64,000 bases of DNA from an uncultured Muribaculaceae bacterium (GTDB lineage Bacteria; Bacteroidota; Bacteroidia; Bacteroidales; Muribaculaceae). Position numbers and translations under genes: made by a program. This document shows, piece after piece, positions 39,647-47,857 of this stretch (its first letter is position 1; the number at the start of each line of letters is the position of its first letter). The notes under the pieces were generated by a model. It saw nothing but the letters and a program-made list of their open reading frames with translations, had not been told where the DNA came from and did no database searches. Location: the NCBI GenBank assembly GCA_910584055.1, contig CAJTZS010000003.1, positions 91,003 through 155,002 on the forward strand, written 5' to 3'.

Positions 39647-42138
39647 ACATCGCCCTTTCTCCTTTCATCTGCAAGCTGCCGTATGGCGAACTCGATATTG
39701 CCGTCATACTCACGCGCCACACGCTGAACTTCAATTTTCTCCGTTTCCTCGGTGGTATAGGCGAGATATTCCTCCGGCGACACCTCGGTTGCATAGACCG
39801 CCGACTGTGTTCCGCCTAATCCTATCCACACCTCCTTGTAGAGCCGGCCGGGGCTGTTGGCCAGATTTATGGAGAGTATCTGCGATTTCTCCTTGTCGGT
39901 CAGCCCCAACAGCGATTGTATCTGCCCGAACTTGTTCATATACTTGCGCTGGTCAAGGAGTATCTTGCAGTCGGAGTTGTTGATGATGGAGTCTTTCACT
40001 ATCGGCGACGAAATGATGTCGTCAACTTCCTGTGTCACCACCACGGCCTCTCCGAAATACTTTCTCACGGTTTTGTATAGATAGCGGATATATCCGGCCA
40101 TGTTAGCCGAGGCGATGGCCTTCCAAGCCTCTTCGATCAGTATCATCTTGCGGATACCTTTGAGGCGCCGCATTTTGTTGATGAACAGATCCATGATTAT
40201 TATCGTGGTCACGGGGAAGAGGATGGCATGGTCTTTTATCGCGTCTATCTCGAAGACGATGAACCGCTTGTTGAGCAGGTCGAGCTGCCGGTCGGAGTTA
40301 AGCAGGTAATCATATTCGCCGCCCTTGTAGTACGGCTCCAGCACGTTCAGGAAACTGTCAATGTCAAAATCCTTCTCGCGCACACGCTTTTCCTCCAGAA
40401 CCTTGCGGTATCCGTCACGCACGAACTCGTAGAACCCGTTGAAAGACGCCTCGGTGCCCGGCACGTTCCTCATCCGGTCGATGAACAGCGACAATGCCGT
40501 CGATACTGCGTTTTCCTCGGCGCGTGTGGCCTCTTCCTTCTTCCAGAGCGTGAGCAGCAGGGTCTTTATGCTCTCGCGTTTCTCTATGTCGAAAGTGTTG
40601 TCGCCGACATAGAAAGGGTTGAAGGCTATCGGGTTGTCGTCGGTATATGTGAAATACACCCCGTCGTCGCCATGTGTCCTGCGGTTTATAAGACCGCAAA
40701 GGCCCTCGTAGGAATTGCCAGTGTCTATCAGGACGATATGCGCTCCCTGTTCGTAATACTGGCGCACCATGTGGTTGGTGAAAAACGACTTGCCACTGCC
40801 CGACGGCCCGAGGATGAACTTGTTGCGGTTGGTGGTTATGCCCCTTTTCATCGGCTCGTCGGATATGTCGAGGTGGATAGGTTTGCCGGTGAGCCTGTCC
40901 ACCATCTTTATTCCGAATGGCGAAAGGCTGCTGCGGTAGTTTGTCTCGGCGGTGAAGAAACAGGCCGCAGGCTCGATAAAGGAATAAAAACTTTCCTCGG
41001 CGGGGAAATCCCCCTGATTGCCGGGTATCGCCGCCCAGAACAGTGTCGGGCAGTCGATGGTGTTGTGCCTCGGCATACACCCCATCACGGCGAGCTGGCT
41101 GCCGACATCGTTTTTCACACGGCGCAGTTCTTCCGGGTCATCGCTCCATGCCATCACGTTGAAATGCGCCCTGACCGATGTGAGGCCGTAACTATGGGCC
41201 TCGTTCAGATAGCGGTCTATCCACTCCTTGTTTATGGAGTTGGAGCGGCTGTAACGTGAAAGGCTGTTCATGTTGCGTGCCGTTTTCTCGAACTTTGCCA
41301 GATTCTCGTCGTGGTCGTCTATAAGGATATACTGGTTATAGATGTGGTTGCACGGCAGCAACAGACCTACGGGCGACGCAAACGACAGGCGGCAGTCGGA
41401 GCGGTCGGTGGAAAGACGCTCATAACGGTTGTCGGTGTCAACCTTCGACGGCAGGTCGTCGGTATCCGACAGCGTGTGCAGGCACAGCAGTTTGTCGCCT
41501 ATGCGCATTTCCTTCGCCGAGAGGTCCATATCCTCCAGACAGGCGGTGTCGCTGCCGGACAGCGAGAGGTATCTCTCTATTATGCCCGATGTTGTGCCGG
41601 TGCCGACAATCTCATCATCAGCCAGACGGCGCAGCGATATGTGGCCTGTGTCGTTGAGTATGCGCTCGAACTGCTCGACAGCCTCCATGAAACGTGTCAC
41701 CGCCTCGCGGTCTATCTCTTTCGGTACGATATGACCCCGGCAGAGAGTGGAGAAGTTGGACTGTTGGCGGGCACGTTCCTTTGTGGTCTTTGTCAGGAAC
41801 AGGTAGCATTTGTGATCCAGATACGGGCGCTCGTTGAAATGACGCTCGAAGGAGCGGTCAAGGAAGCTCAGGTCATCTTTTTGCAAATCCGGTCTGTAAT
41901 TCTCCGACATGAACCAGTCTTGCTTATGCACGACGGAGAAATGCGGCAGCACCTTGATTGCCTTGCACCATGCGGCGTGCATGGCCTCGTATTCGGCTGA
42001 TGTGACGGTGAACAATTCCGGCAGCGTGACCTCATAGCACACGGTGACATCTGCGTCTTTGCTGATTATGCAGCCGTGTTCCACCGCAAGCAGCGGCAGC
42101 TTGTTTTCCAAAGTTGTGGCTTTCAGTGTGTTCCTCAT
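39643..42138 (-). CDS. traG: TraG: conjugation ATPase (VirB4-like)
   Basis: 831 residues from ATG 42138, which overlaps the traF stop (ATGA). Walker A GPSGSGKS at about 445-452, Walker B MILIEEAWKAI at about 680, and the VirB4 motif VVVTQEVDDIISSPIVKDSII further on. VirB4-class ATPases power substrate transfer and pilus/channel assembly at the inner membrane. Length and position fit TraG of Bacteroides conjugative transposons. The preceding 59 in-frame codons overlap traF and are not part of the protein. Confidence 0.9.
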   Translation of the reverse strand: MRNTLKATTLENKLPLLAVEHGCIISKDADVTVCYEVTLPELFTVTSAEYEAMHAAWCKAIKVLPHFSVVHKQDWFMSENYRPDLQKDDLSFLDRSFERHFNERPYLDHKCYLFLTKTTKERARQQSNFSTLCRGHIVPKEIDREAVTRFMEAVEQFERILNDTGHISLRRLADDEIVGTGTTSGIIERYLSLSGSDTACLEDMDLSAKEMRIGDKLLCLHTLSDTDDLPSKVDTDNRYERLSTDRSDCRLSFASPVGLLLPCNHIYNQYILIDDHDENLAKFEKTARNMNSLSRYSRSNSINKEWIDRYLNEAHSYGLTSVRAHFNVMAWSDDPEELRRVKNDVGSQLAVMGCMPRHNTIDCPTLFWAAIPGNQGDFPAEESFYSFIEPAACFFTAETNYRSSLSPFGIKMVDRLTGKPIHLDISDEPMKRGITTNRNKFILGPSGSGKSFFTNHMVRQYYEQGAHIVLIDTGNSYEGLCGLINRRTHGDDGVYFTYTDDNPIAFNPFYVGDNTFDIEKRESIKTLLLTLWKKEEATRAEENAVSTALSLFIDRMRNVPGTEASFNGFYEFVRDGYRKVLEEKRVREKDFDIDSFLNVLEPYYKGGEYDYLLNSDRQLDLLNKRFIVFEIDAIKDHAILFPVTTIIIMDLFINKMRRLKGIRKMILIEEAWKAIASANMAGYIRYLYKTVRKYFGEAVVVTQEVDDIISSPIVKDSIINNSDCKILLDQRKYMNKFGQIQSLLGLTDKEKSQILSINLANSPGRLYKEVWIGLGGTQSAVYATEVSPEEYLAYTTEETEKIEVQRVAREYDGNIEFAIRQLADERRKGDV

Positions 42139-42464
42139 GCGGCCACCCCCTTTCTCACAATGCGCCCCACACGGCGGCGGTTGATGATATAGCGCGGGTG
42201 GTATTTCGCGGCGGCTCTTTTCATCAGGCCGTGTTCTCCGTATTTGGCATTGAGGTGGAATGTGTACCACACGAGCATTGAGCCTGACACTATGCCGAAC
42301 CCGACACATACCCACTGGCCGACGCCCGCGACATACATTATCACGAATACGACGAACAGCGACAGCAGCCCTCCGGCGAAGATAAAGAGGTATTGCGCCT
42401 TCAGCCCCTTGTACTCCACACTCCTGCCTATGCCCTTGTTGATTGAATACTCCATATCACACAT
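42135..42464 (-). CDS. traF: TraF: small membrane conjugation protein (DUF4133)
   Basis: 109 residues. NKGIGRSVEYKGLKAQYLF followed by two membrane helices (IFAGGLLSLFVVFVIMYVAG and VCVGFGIVSGSMLVWYTFHL) is the DUF4133/VirB3-like pattern. A basic cytoplasmic tail (HPRYIINRRRVGRIVRKG) follows. 16 bases after traE. Confidence 0.85.
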   Translation of the reverse strand: MCDMEYSINKGIGRSVEYKGLKAQYLFIFAGGLLSLFVVFVIMYVAGVGQWVCVGFGIVSGSMLVWYTFHLNAKYGEHGLMKRAAAKYHPRYIINRRRVGRIVRKGVAA

Positions 42465-42480
42465 TGTTATATAGTGCGGT

Positions 42481-42813
42481 TTAGAGGAAGAAGGAGCGCA
42501 GGATAGTGGCGGCGACGATGAGGAAGATACAGGCGCCGAACCATGACGCGGCGGTCTTGCTGGTGTCGGGATCGCCCGACGACCATTTGCTGTAAACCTT
42601 GATACCTCCGATAAGGCCCACTATGGCGCCGATGGCATAGACCAGTTTGGTGCCGGGGTCGAAATACCCGGTCACGAGCGATGTCGCCTCGTTGATACCG
42701 GCCATGCCGTTGCCGGCGGCTGCGGCCCTTGCCACTGTGCAGAATCCGGCAAGCACTCCGAGAAGGAAACGGAGCTTGATGTTTTCGATTTTCGCTTTGA
42801 TTATTCTAATCAT
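42481..42813 (-). CDS. traE: TraE: pilin-like membrane protein (DUF4134)
   Basis: 110 residues. An N-terminal hydrophobic region (LRFLLGVLAGFCTVARAAAAG) and two later helices (LVYAIGAIVGLIGGIKVYS, WFGACIFLIVAATILRSF) match DUF4134, comparable in size and layout to VirB2-type pilins. Gap of 86 bases to traD. Confidence 0.85.
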   Translation of the reverse strand: MIRIIKAKIENIKLRFLLGVLAGFCTVARAAAAGNGMAGINEATSLVTGYFDPGTKLVYAIGAIVGLIGGIKVYSKWSSGDPDTSKTAASWFGACIFLIVAATILRSFFL

Positions 42814-42899
42814 AAAATCTTTTTGGTTTTGTGCGGCGGGAGTTGGATTGCTCCCGCCACGGGTTATTGATTCAGTTGTCTTGGATTTTAGTGTATGGC

Positions 42900-43649
42900 T
42901 CAGTTCTTGAAATCAAGGATGTTGAAATCCTCGATGTTGTCAGGCACGCTCTTGGCGGCTTTAGGCTTGGGAATATCCGCTTTTTTCTTCTCTGCGTCTT
43001 CGGCGGCGTCTATCTGCCCGGCGGCGTAGTCGGTGAGCATGTCACGGAAGTTGGAGTGCAGCGGTTCTGGCAGCGACACCACGAGGTTTGTGCCCTCGAC
43101 CGACAGGAGCGCCTTTACAGCGGCCCTCTTTTCCTGTGCAGTGGCGGTGCTGTCTTTCAGCGTTGTAAGCCCTTTGTTCAGCTCGTCAAACGAAATTCCG
43201 TCGCCGTCATCATCGGCAGGGGCGGCGGTCTGCCCCTCGGCCGGACCCTCCAGTCGGTTATCCTCAAACGCCTTGTCTATATCCTTTTCGGCCTCGAAAC
43301 GCTTGCCGGGAGCGTCGTTATCAGCGTTCACTGTGGTGTCGGTGTGCCGTGGCGTATCGTCAAACTCGGTGTCTTTCTCGTTGAGATACTCTTTAACCTC
43401 AGACCTCACCATGCCGGGTAGCATACCGGCGACAGCGGCGCGTATGTCCTCTATGCGGACGGTGCTTTTCGGCACGAGGTCTTCATCGTCTTGGGGCGCG
43501 GTGTCACCGGTGCCCGAGGTGTTTATCTTCATCTCGGCATGAACCTCGTCCTTGTTTTTGCCGAAATTGATACGCACGTTGCCGCGAAGGAAGAAGAACC
43601 AGATGATGGCTACATTGGATAGTAGCAGCAATGTGAGCAGGATTTTCAT
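42900..43649 (-). CDS. traD: TraD-position membrane-anchored acidic protein
   Basis: 249 residues with one N-terminal membrane helix (ILLTLLLLSNVAIIWFFFL) and a long acidic, Asp/Glu/Ala-rich cytoplasmic region (QDDEDLVPKSTVRIEDI, GQTAAPADDDGDGISFDEL, DAAEDAEKKKADIPK). A conserved-looking FDELNKGLTTLKDSTATAQE stretch sits in the middle. It occupies the traD position of CTnDOT-type operons. Its ATG overlaps the upstream DUF3408 stop by 4 bases. Confidence 0.7.
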   Translation of the reverse strand: MKILLTLLLLSNVAIIWFFFLRGNVRINFGKNKDEVHAEMKINTSGTGDTAPQDDEDLVPKSTVRIEDIRAAVAGMLPGMVRSEVKEYLNEKDTEFDDTPRHTDTTVNADNDAPGKRFEAEKDIDKAFEDNRLEGPAEGQTAAPADDDGDGISFDELNKGLTTLKDSTATAQEKRAAVKALLSVEGTNLVVSLPEPLHSNFRDMLTDYAAGQIDAAEDAEKKKADIPKPKAAKSVPDNIEDFNILDFKN

Positions 43650-43981
43650 AGGCGGTGGGCGGGGCTGGCGTGGAACAGCGATTTGATTACTGCGGCGTTG
43701 CGCTCGAAGTGGTCAAGGATTATTTCCTCGACATAGGCGCCGATGGACGCCTCGCCCTGACCCATCACGCCGGCATACTTGGCGATACGGTGCACGAGGT
43801 CACGGTTGACGAATATACCCTTGCGGGGCGATTCTATGCGGTTGCGCGACAGAAAGCGGTCGAGGTATTCTTTCTCGGCCTCTTTCGTTGCAGGGGATGT
43901 CACCACGTTGGCGGTGCCGTGAAACTCTATTTCCTCCGGAAATCCGGAACTCTTTTTCTTTTTGGTCTTGTTGAAGAACAT
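43646..43981 (-). CDS. DUF3408 conjugation protein (traC position)
   Basis: 111 residues. Lys-rich N-terminus (FFNKTKKKKSSGFPEEIEF) and the DUF3408 core: FVNRDLVHRIAKYAGVMGQGEASIGAYVEEIILDHFE, a ribbon-helix-helix-like segment that would bind DNA. Members occur in pairs between traA and traD in Bacteroides ICEs. Probably a regulator or relaxosome/partition accessory; the second copy is directly upstream. Confidence 0.8.
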   Translation of the reverse strand: MFFNKTKKKKSSGFPEEIEFHGTANVVTSPATKEAEKEYLDRFLSRNRIESPRKGIFVNRDLVHRIAKYAGVMGQGEASIGAYVEEIILDHFERNAAVIKSLFHASPAHRL

Positions 43982-43993
43982 AGCTATTTTGTG

Positions 43994-44395
43994 TTATAAT
44001 TTTTTGTTGTTGCATTTGGCGAATATGCTTTGAAGCACCCCGTCATTCTCTTTGAGGAAGTTGGTGAGCACGTTGTTGAGGAAGTTTGACAACGCGCCGC
44101 GCTGGTTTGAGGCGGTCTTCACGAACCGTTGCAGCTTTTCATGCAGCTCGGAGGTTATAAGCACCTGCCTTGCGGGATACGGGGAGGCCGAATTGCTTTT
44201 GTCAAGCACGTATGTTTTCAGGAACCGATATTCGTCCTCGCTGAACCCGTCTGCCTGTGCGTCATTATTACAGTCATCGGGCGCCTGCGCTGTCATATCC
44301 TCTTTTTTCTGCCGGGAGGCGGGCGGAGCCGGTTTAGGCCGCAGGGCATGGAGGAACTCTTGGCCTTTTTCATGTATGTCTTTGTCCTCGGCCAT
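43994..44395 (-). CDS. DUF3408 conjugation protein (traB position)
   Basis: 133 residues. A charged, low-complexity N-terminus (HALRPKPAPPASRQKKEDM) precedes the DUF3408 core (RQVLITSELHEKLQRFVKTASNQRGALSNFLNNVLTNFL). It starts 2 bases after the traA stop. Paralogous in its core to the protein at 43646-43981. Pairing with the ParA-type TraA suggests a DNA-binding partner (ParB-like role), by inference only. Confidence 0.8.
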   Translation of the reverse strand: MAEDKDIHEKGQEFLHALRPKPAPPASRQKKEDMTAQAPDDCNNDAQADGFSEDEYRFLKTYVLDKSNSASPYPARQVLITSELHEKLQRFVKTASNQRGALSNFLNNVLTNFLKENDGVLQSIFAKCNNKKL

Positions 44396-44397
44396 GC

Positions 44398-45156
44398 TCA
44401 GATACCCATTATGCCCGTTATTTCCTCGGCGACTGCCTCTATGCCGCTCCCTTTGAGCGATATTCTGTCAGGGGGCAGGACTGTGGAGCGGAACACGCTG
44501 AAACGCTTTTCGCCCTGTCCCTCCTTTCGGAACTTGGTGCTGTCGGGCAGCACCGAATCCAGCACTGATATGCCCAGTCTGCCCACAAACTGCTCGCACA
44601 GTGTCTGGAGCGAGTCACGCTCACGCGACGGGACCTTGTTCCAAAGCATATAGAAGCCTTTTATGGCCGCTTGACCGGTGGAGATCAGGTTGTTCTGCAC
44701 GATGTTGGCGAAGGCCACCGAGGATTCCATCACCATAGGGTCGGTGGTCACGGGGCAGAATACATAGTCCATCTTCGAGATTGTGGCTATCACATGGTCG
44801 TTGTTGACCGTGCCGGGCAGGTCGAAGAAGATGATCTTGGGCTGGTTCTCGCTTTCGGCATATACCTCGGCAAGCGTCAGGGCGTCTTCGGGCGTGGAGC
44901 GCTCTATGGTATATGCCGCGCCGTTGCGGGCCTTCCATGTGCGGAACACGATTTCATTGATCTTCTTGCTTTTCTCGGCAAGAAGATAGTCACGCTCCCG
45001 CAGGTCGGCAAGGTTGTACTGCGGATAGTCACAGTCGATGGCGATAAGGTCTATCCCCTTGACAAAGTAGAGATAGCTTGCCAGTACCGCCGTAAGGGTG
45101 GTTTTGCCGGCTCCCCCTTTCTGGGTGGAGATGGCAACGTAGAGTGGTTTTGCCAT
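44398..45156 (-). CDS. traA: TraA: ParA/MinD-type ATPase
   Basis: 252 residues from ATG 45156; the in-frame region upstream has no coding character. Deviant Walker A KGGAGKTT at 13-20, LIAIDCDYPQYNLADLRERD (Walker A') and IIFFDLPGTVNNDHVI (Walker B). ParA ATPases position DNA or protein cargo. It is the first gene of the tra operon and is next to a repeat-rich region of 0.35 kb, an arrangement that resembles partition loci. Confidence 0.9.
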   Translation of the reverse strand: MAKPLYVAISTQKGGAGKTTLTAVLASYLYFVKGIDLIAIDCDYPQYNLADLRERDYLLAEKSKKINEIVFRTWKARNGAAYTIERSTPEDALTLAEVYAESENQPKIIFFDLPGTVNNDHVIATISKMDYVFCPVTTDPMVMESSVAFANIVQNNLISTGQAAIKGFYMLWNKVPSRERDSLQTLCEQFVGRLGISVLDSVLPDSTKFRKEGQGEKRFSVFRSTVLPPDRISLKGSGIEAVAEEITGIMGI

Positions 45157-45312
45157 TCTGAATGATTTTTTAGTGTTGATAAAATGTTTTCTTGGGGAGG
45201 CACATCTGCCAACATTCGCCATCGGCCTTCGTTCCGCTTGGCTAATCATTCGGGCTGCCACTGCTGACCGGCTTTGTATCGTCTTCAGCCGAATGTGTTA
45301 TGTATAATCCAC

Positions 45313-45660
45313 TCGCGTGATGGATTTATAATTCGATATATGGGTCAATCACTCTATCGCTCCATCATTTGATTGAGTTATCGTTCAAGGGAGTTATCAA
45401 TCGGTCACTCTATGGATAACTTGATAACTCACTTTATCCATCACTCCATCGATGTTTCAATCGATTGATCGATTACTCGATTTATCACTCAATCTATCGA
45501 TAGATTGAGTGAGTGAGTGAGCGATTGAGCGATGTATCCATCCATTGAGTGATACCGTTATCAATACCTCGATAAATCACTATATCAATCTATCGTTCTC
45601 TAACGTGATTGAGTGAGCGATACATCGCTCCATTGAGTGATTGATGTCGTGATTGACGCT
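45313..45660. other. Repeat field between traA and mobA: candidate oriT or centromere
   Basis: About 350 bases with ten copies of GAGTGA/TCACTC in both orientations mixed with ATCGAT, GATTGA and ATCAAT words. It holds a perfect 28-bp palindrome (45485-45512), a 7-bp stem at about 45413-45440 (TGGATAA/TTATCCA) and GAGCGAT-AC-ATCGCTC near 45615-45630. No open frame is credible. It lies between divergent traA and mobA, where an origin of transfer or a ParA-linked centromere is expected. The rest of the 45157-46109 gap holds only the mob promoter and leader. Confidence 0.55.
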
Positions 45661-45778
45661 GCAAAGTAAACACCTGAATCGCTAAAATCCTAACATTTTG
45701 AGGCTTGCGACTTGCATTGACTAACGCTTGACTGATACTGACTAATCCGGGCATGGTGAATTGTTGCGGAAATGGCAG

Positions 45779-45786
45779 TAACTTTG
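45779..45786 (+). promoter_or_regulatory. Predicted -7 box for the mob operon, long leader
   Basis: TAACTTTG at 45779-45786, with TTGTTG upstream but at short spacing. The leader to mobA is about 320 bases and holds a hairpin TGCTGCAA/TTGCAGCA (45965-45972 with 45983-45990), so post-transcriptional control is possible. Confidence 0.45.
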
Positions 45787-46109
45787 CATCGTCGGAAAGA
45801 TGATGAAACGGCAGTGCGGAGGCATGGCTCTTTCATTGACGGCTCAAACACCATCGGTCTTGCATATCCCGGTTATGACCGGCACCGGATTTTATGTAAT
45901 GTCTGCGGTTATCCGATTTCTTTATGGAATTGAGGTTCACATGAACCCTGCAAGGTATGTGCTCTGCTGCAAACAATTAGAATTGCAGCATCGCACCCTT
46001 GCCGGTTTTCACCGGGGGAAGTCGCTCCAAAGTCGCACTTCCTTGAGCCAATAACCTTCGGTGCCTTTTACTTCATCTCTACGACAGACCCACTAAAATC
46101 TCCAAACTA

Positions 46110-46538
46110 ATGAATCCAAAGAATTACAAAAATGCAGGGAGACATCCCAAACTTGACCCAACGGTATTCCGTTGTTCGGTCAATTTCAACGCCTCGGAGC
46201 AGGTACAGCTTCAAGCCATGCACGAAAAATCCGGCGTAGAATCTATGTCTGCTTTCATAAAATTGCAGATTTTCGGCAAGCCATTCAAGGTGTTCTACGT
46301 TGACGAGAACAGCCGCGTGTTCATTGACCGGCTTTCAGACCTCAACGCCCAATACCGCACCATCGGCGTGGCATACGACCAAACTGTGAAAGCCCTACGG
46401 GAGAATTTCACCGAGAAGAAAGCCGCCTCTGCCGTGAGGACGCTGGTAGAGGCTACACGCGAGCTTGTGGCCGTGAGCCATAAAATCGTTGAACTGGCCG
46501 CGCGATTTGACCGCGAATGGTTGCAAAAATATCGTTAG
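46110..46538 (+). CDS. mobA: MobA: relaxosome accessory protein
   Basis: 142 residues. RCSVNFNASEQVQLQAMHEKSGVESMSAFIKLQIFGK has the ribbon-helix-helix pattern of MobC-type mobilisation proteins, followed by two long helices (TVKALRENFTEKKAASAVRTL, LVEATRELVAVSHKIVELAA). It would bind near oriT and help the relaxase. Its 3' end overlaps mobB by 22 bases. Confidence 0.85.
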   Translation: MNPKNYKNAGRHPKLDPTVFRCSVNFNASEQVQLQAMHEKSGVESMSAFIKLQIFGKPFKVFYVDENSRVFIDRLSDLNAQYRTIGVAYDQTVKALRENFTEKKAASAVRTLVEATRELVAVSHKIVELAARFDREWLQKYR

Positions 46539-47839
46539 GCAACTCGCTCTACCGGGCACTTGTGTATAACGGTGAAAAGATAAACAAGGAGAACGGACGG
46601 CTTTTGGCCACCAACAAAATCTACAATGACGGCACGGGCAAGGTCAATATCGCCCGTGCCTATCAGGATTTCAAAAGTTGGATGCCGACTGCCTCACGCA
46701 CCGAGCGGCCTATGGTGCATATCTCCCTGAACCCTCACCCCGACGACAGGCTGACCGACGGCGAGTATGCCCGACTCGCCCGCGAGTATCTTGAAAAGAT
46801 GGGATTCAGCGATATGCCGTATCTCGTTTTCAAACATGAGGACATTGAGCGCCACCATATCCACATTGTCGCCCTGCGGGTCGATACCGACGGGCGATGT
46901 GTGTCGGACAGGAATAATTTTTACCGCAGTAAGGATATTTGCCGTGAGTTGGAAAGCAAATACGGTCTGCGTTCATCGGAGCGCCAGAAGATCACGCCCG
47001 ATATGCCCATACGCAAGGTTGACCCGGCGGGCGACCTCAAGCGGCAGGTTGCCAATACTGTCAAGATGGTGGGTATGCGCTACCGGTTCCAGACCCTCGG
47101 CGAATACAACGCCGTACTCTCCTTATATAATATAAGGTGTGAGACGGCGGACGGCAGGGTCAACGGACGCGAGTATCACGGACTGGTTTATTTCGCCACC
47201 GATGACGCCGGCAACACCATCGCGGCGCCATACAAGGCGTCACGCCTCGGCAAGTTCGCAGGGCGTGACGCTGTCGAGCAACGCTTTGTCAGGGCGAAAG
47301 ACAAGATCGAGCCGGAGAAGACACGGGCGATTGTGGAGCCGATACTCAACTCCTGCAACGGCAAGGATGATTTTGTGGATAGGTTGAAGGCGGCAAATGT
47401 CGATGTGCTTTTCCGCTATACGGATAAAGGGCGCATTTACGGCGTGACTTTCATAGACCACAATAATTTTGCGGTGCTCAACGGCTCCCGCCTCGGCAGG
47501 GAGTTTTCGGCAAACGCTGTCGAGGAAAGATTTAACGGCAACAGGACGGCACAGCAGCCAACGATGTCCGTCGTGCCTACGGCACAGTCCACATCTTCGC
47601 AGGGCGATCATTCGCAGCAGACCGACGGCGGTCAGCAATCACAGCCTCAGTCACCACCGACACCTGCACCAAACACCACACAGCAGGGCGCCCAACAATC
47701 CGTTGACTTTGACAATGCGCCGATATTGCCGGGTCTTGACCTGTTCCAGACAGGGCCGGGGTTCGACCCGCAGGAAGAGGCTTTCTACCGTGCCATGCAG
47801 CGGCGTAAGAAAAAGCGCCGTCGCGGGCCAAAGCTATAA
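46517..47839 (+). CDS. mobB: MobB: relaxase (MOBP-type nuclease)
   Basis: 440 residues. The histidine triad of relaxases appears in EDIERHHIHIVALRVD (about 110-125). ISLNPHPDDRLTDGEYARLAREYL gives the upstream motif. A candidate nucleophile Tyr is in GNSLYRALVYNGEKIN near the N-terminus. It would nick oriT and stay attached to the transferred strand. The C-terminal ~90 residues are Gln/Pro/Ser-rich and end in a KKKRRRGPK basic tail. Confidence 0.9.
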   Translation: MVAKISLGNSLYRALVYNGEKINKENGRLLATNKIYNDGTGKVNIARAYQDFKSWMPTASRTERPMVHISLNPHPDDRLTDGEYARLAREYLEKMGFSDMPYLVFKHEDIERHHIHIVALRVDTDGRCVSDRNNFYRSKDICRELESKYGLRSSERQKITPDMPIRKVDPAGDLKRQVANTVKMVGMRYRFQTLGEYNAVLSLYNIRCETADGRVNGREYHGLVYFATDDAGNTIAAPYKASRLGKFAGRDAVEQRFVRAKDKIEPEKTRAIVEPILNSCNGKDDFVDRLKAANVDVLFRYTDKGRIYGVTFIDHNNFAVLNGSRLGREFSANAVEERFNGNRTAQQPTMSVVPTAQSTSSQGDHSQQTDGGQQSQPQSPPTPAPNTTQQGAQQSVDFDNAPILPGLDLFQTGPGFDPQEEAFYRAMQRRKKKRRRGPKL

Positions 47840-47857
47840 TCTCAAATATCATAATCT

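Noticed and set aside
45313..45660. CRISPR array
   Set aside because: Repeat words are 6-8 bases, in both orientations and irregularly spaced, with no unique spacers of constant length and no cas genes.
45800..46054. 84-codon frame in the mobA leader
   Set aside because: No recognisable features and it overlaps a leader hairpin; mobA has its own start far downstream.
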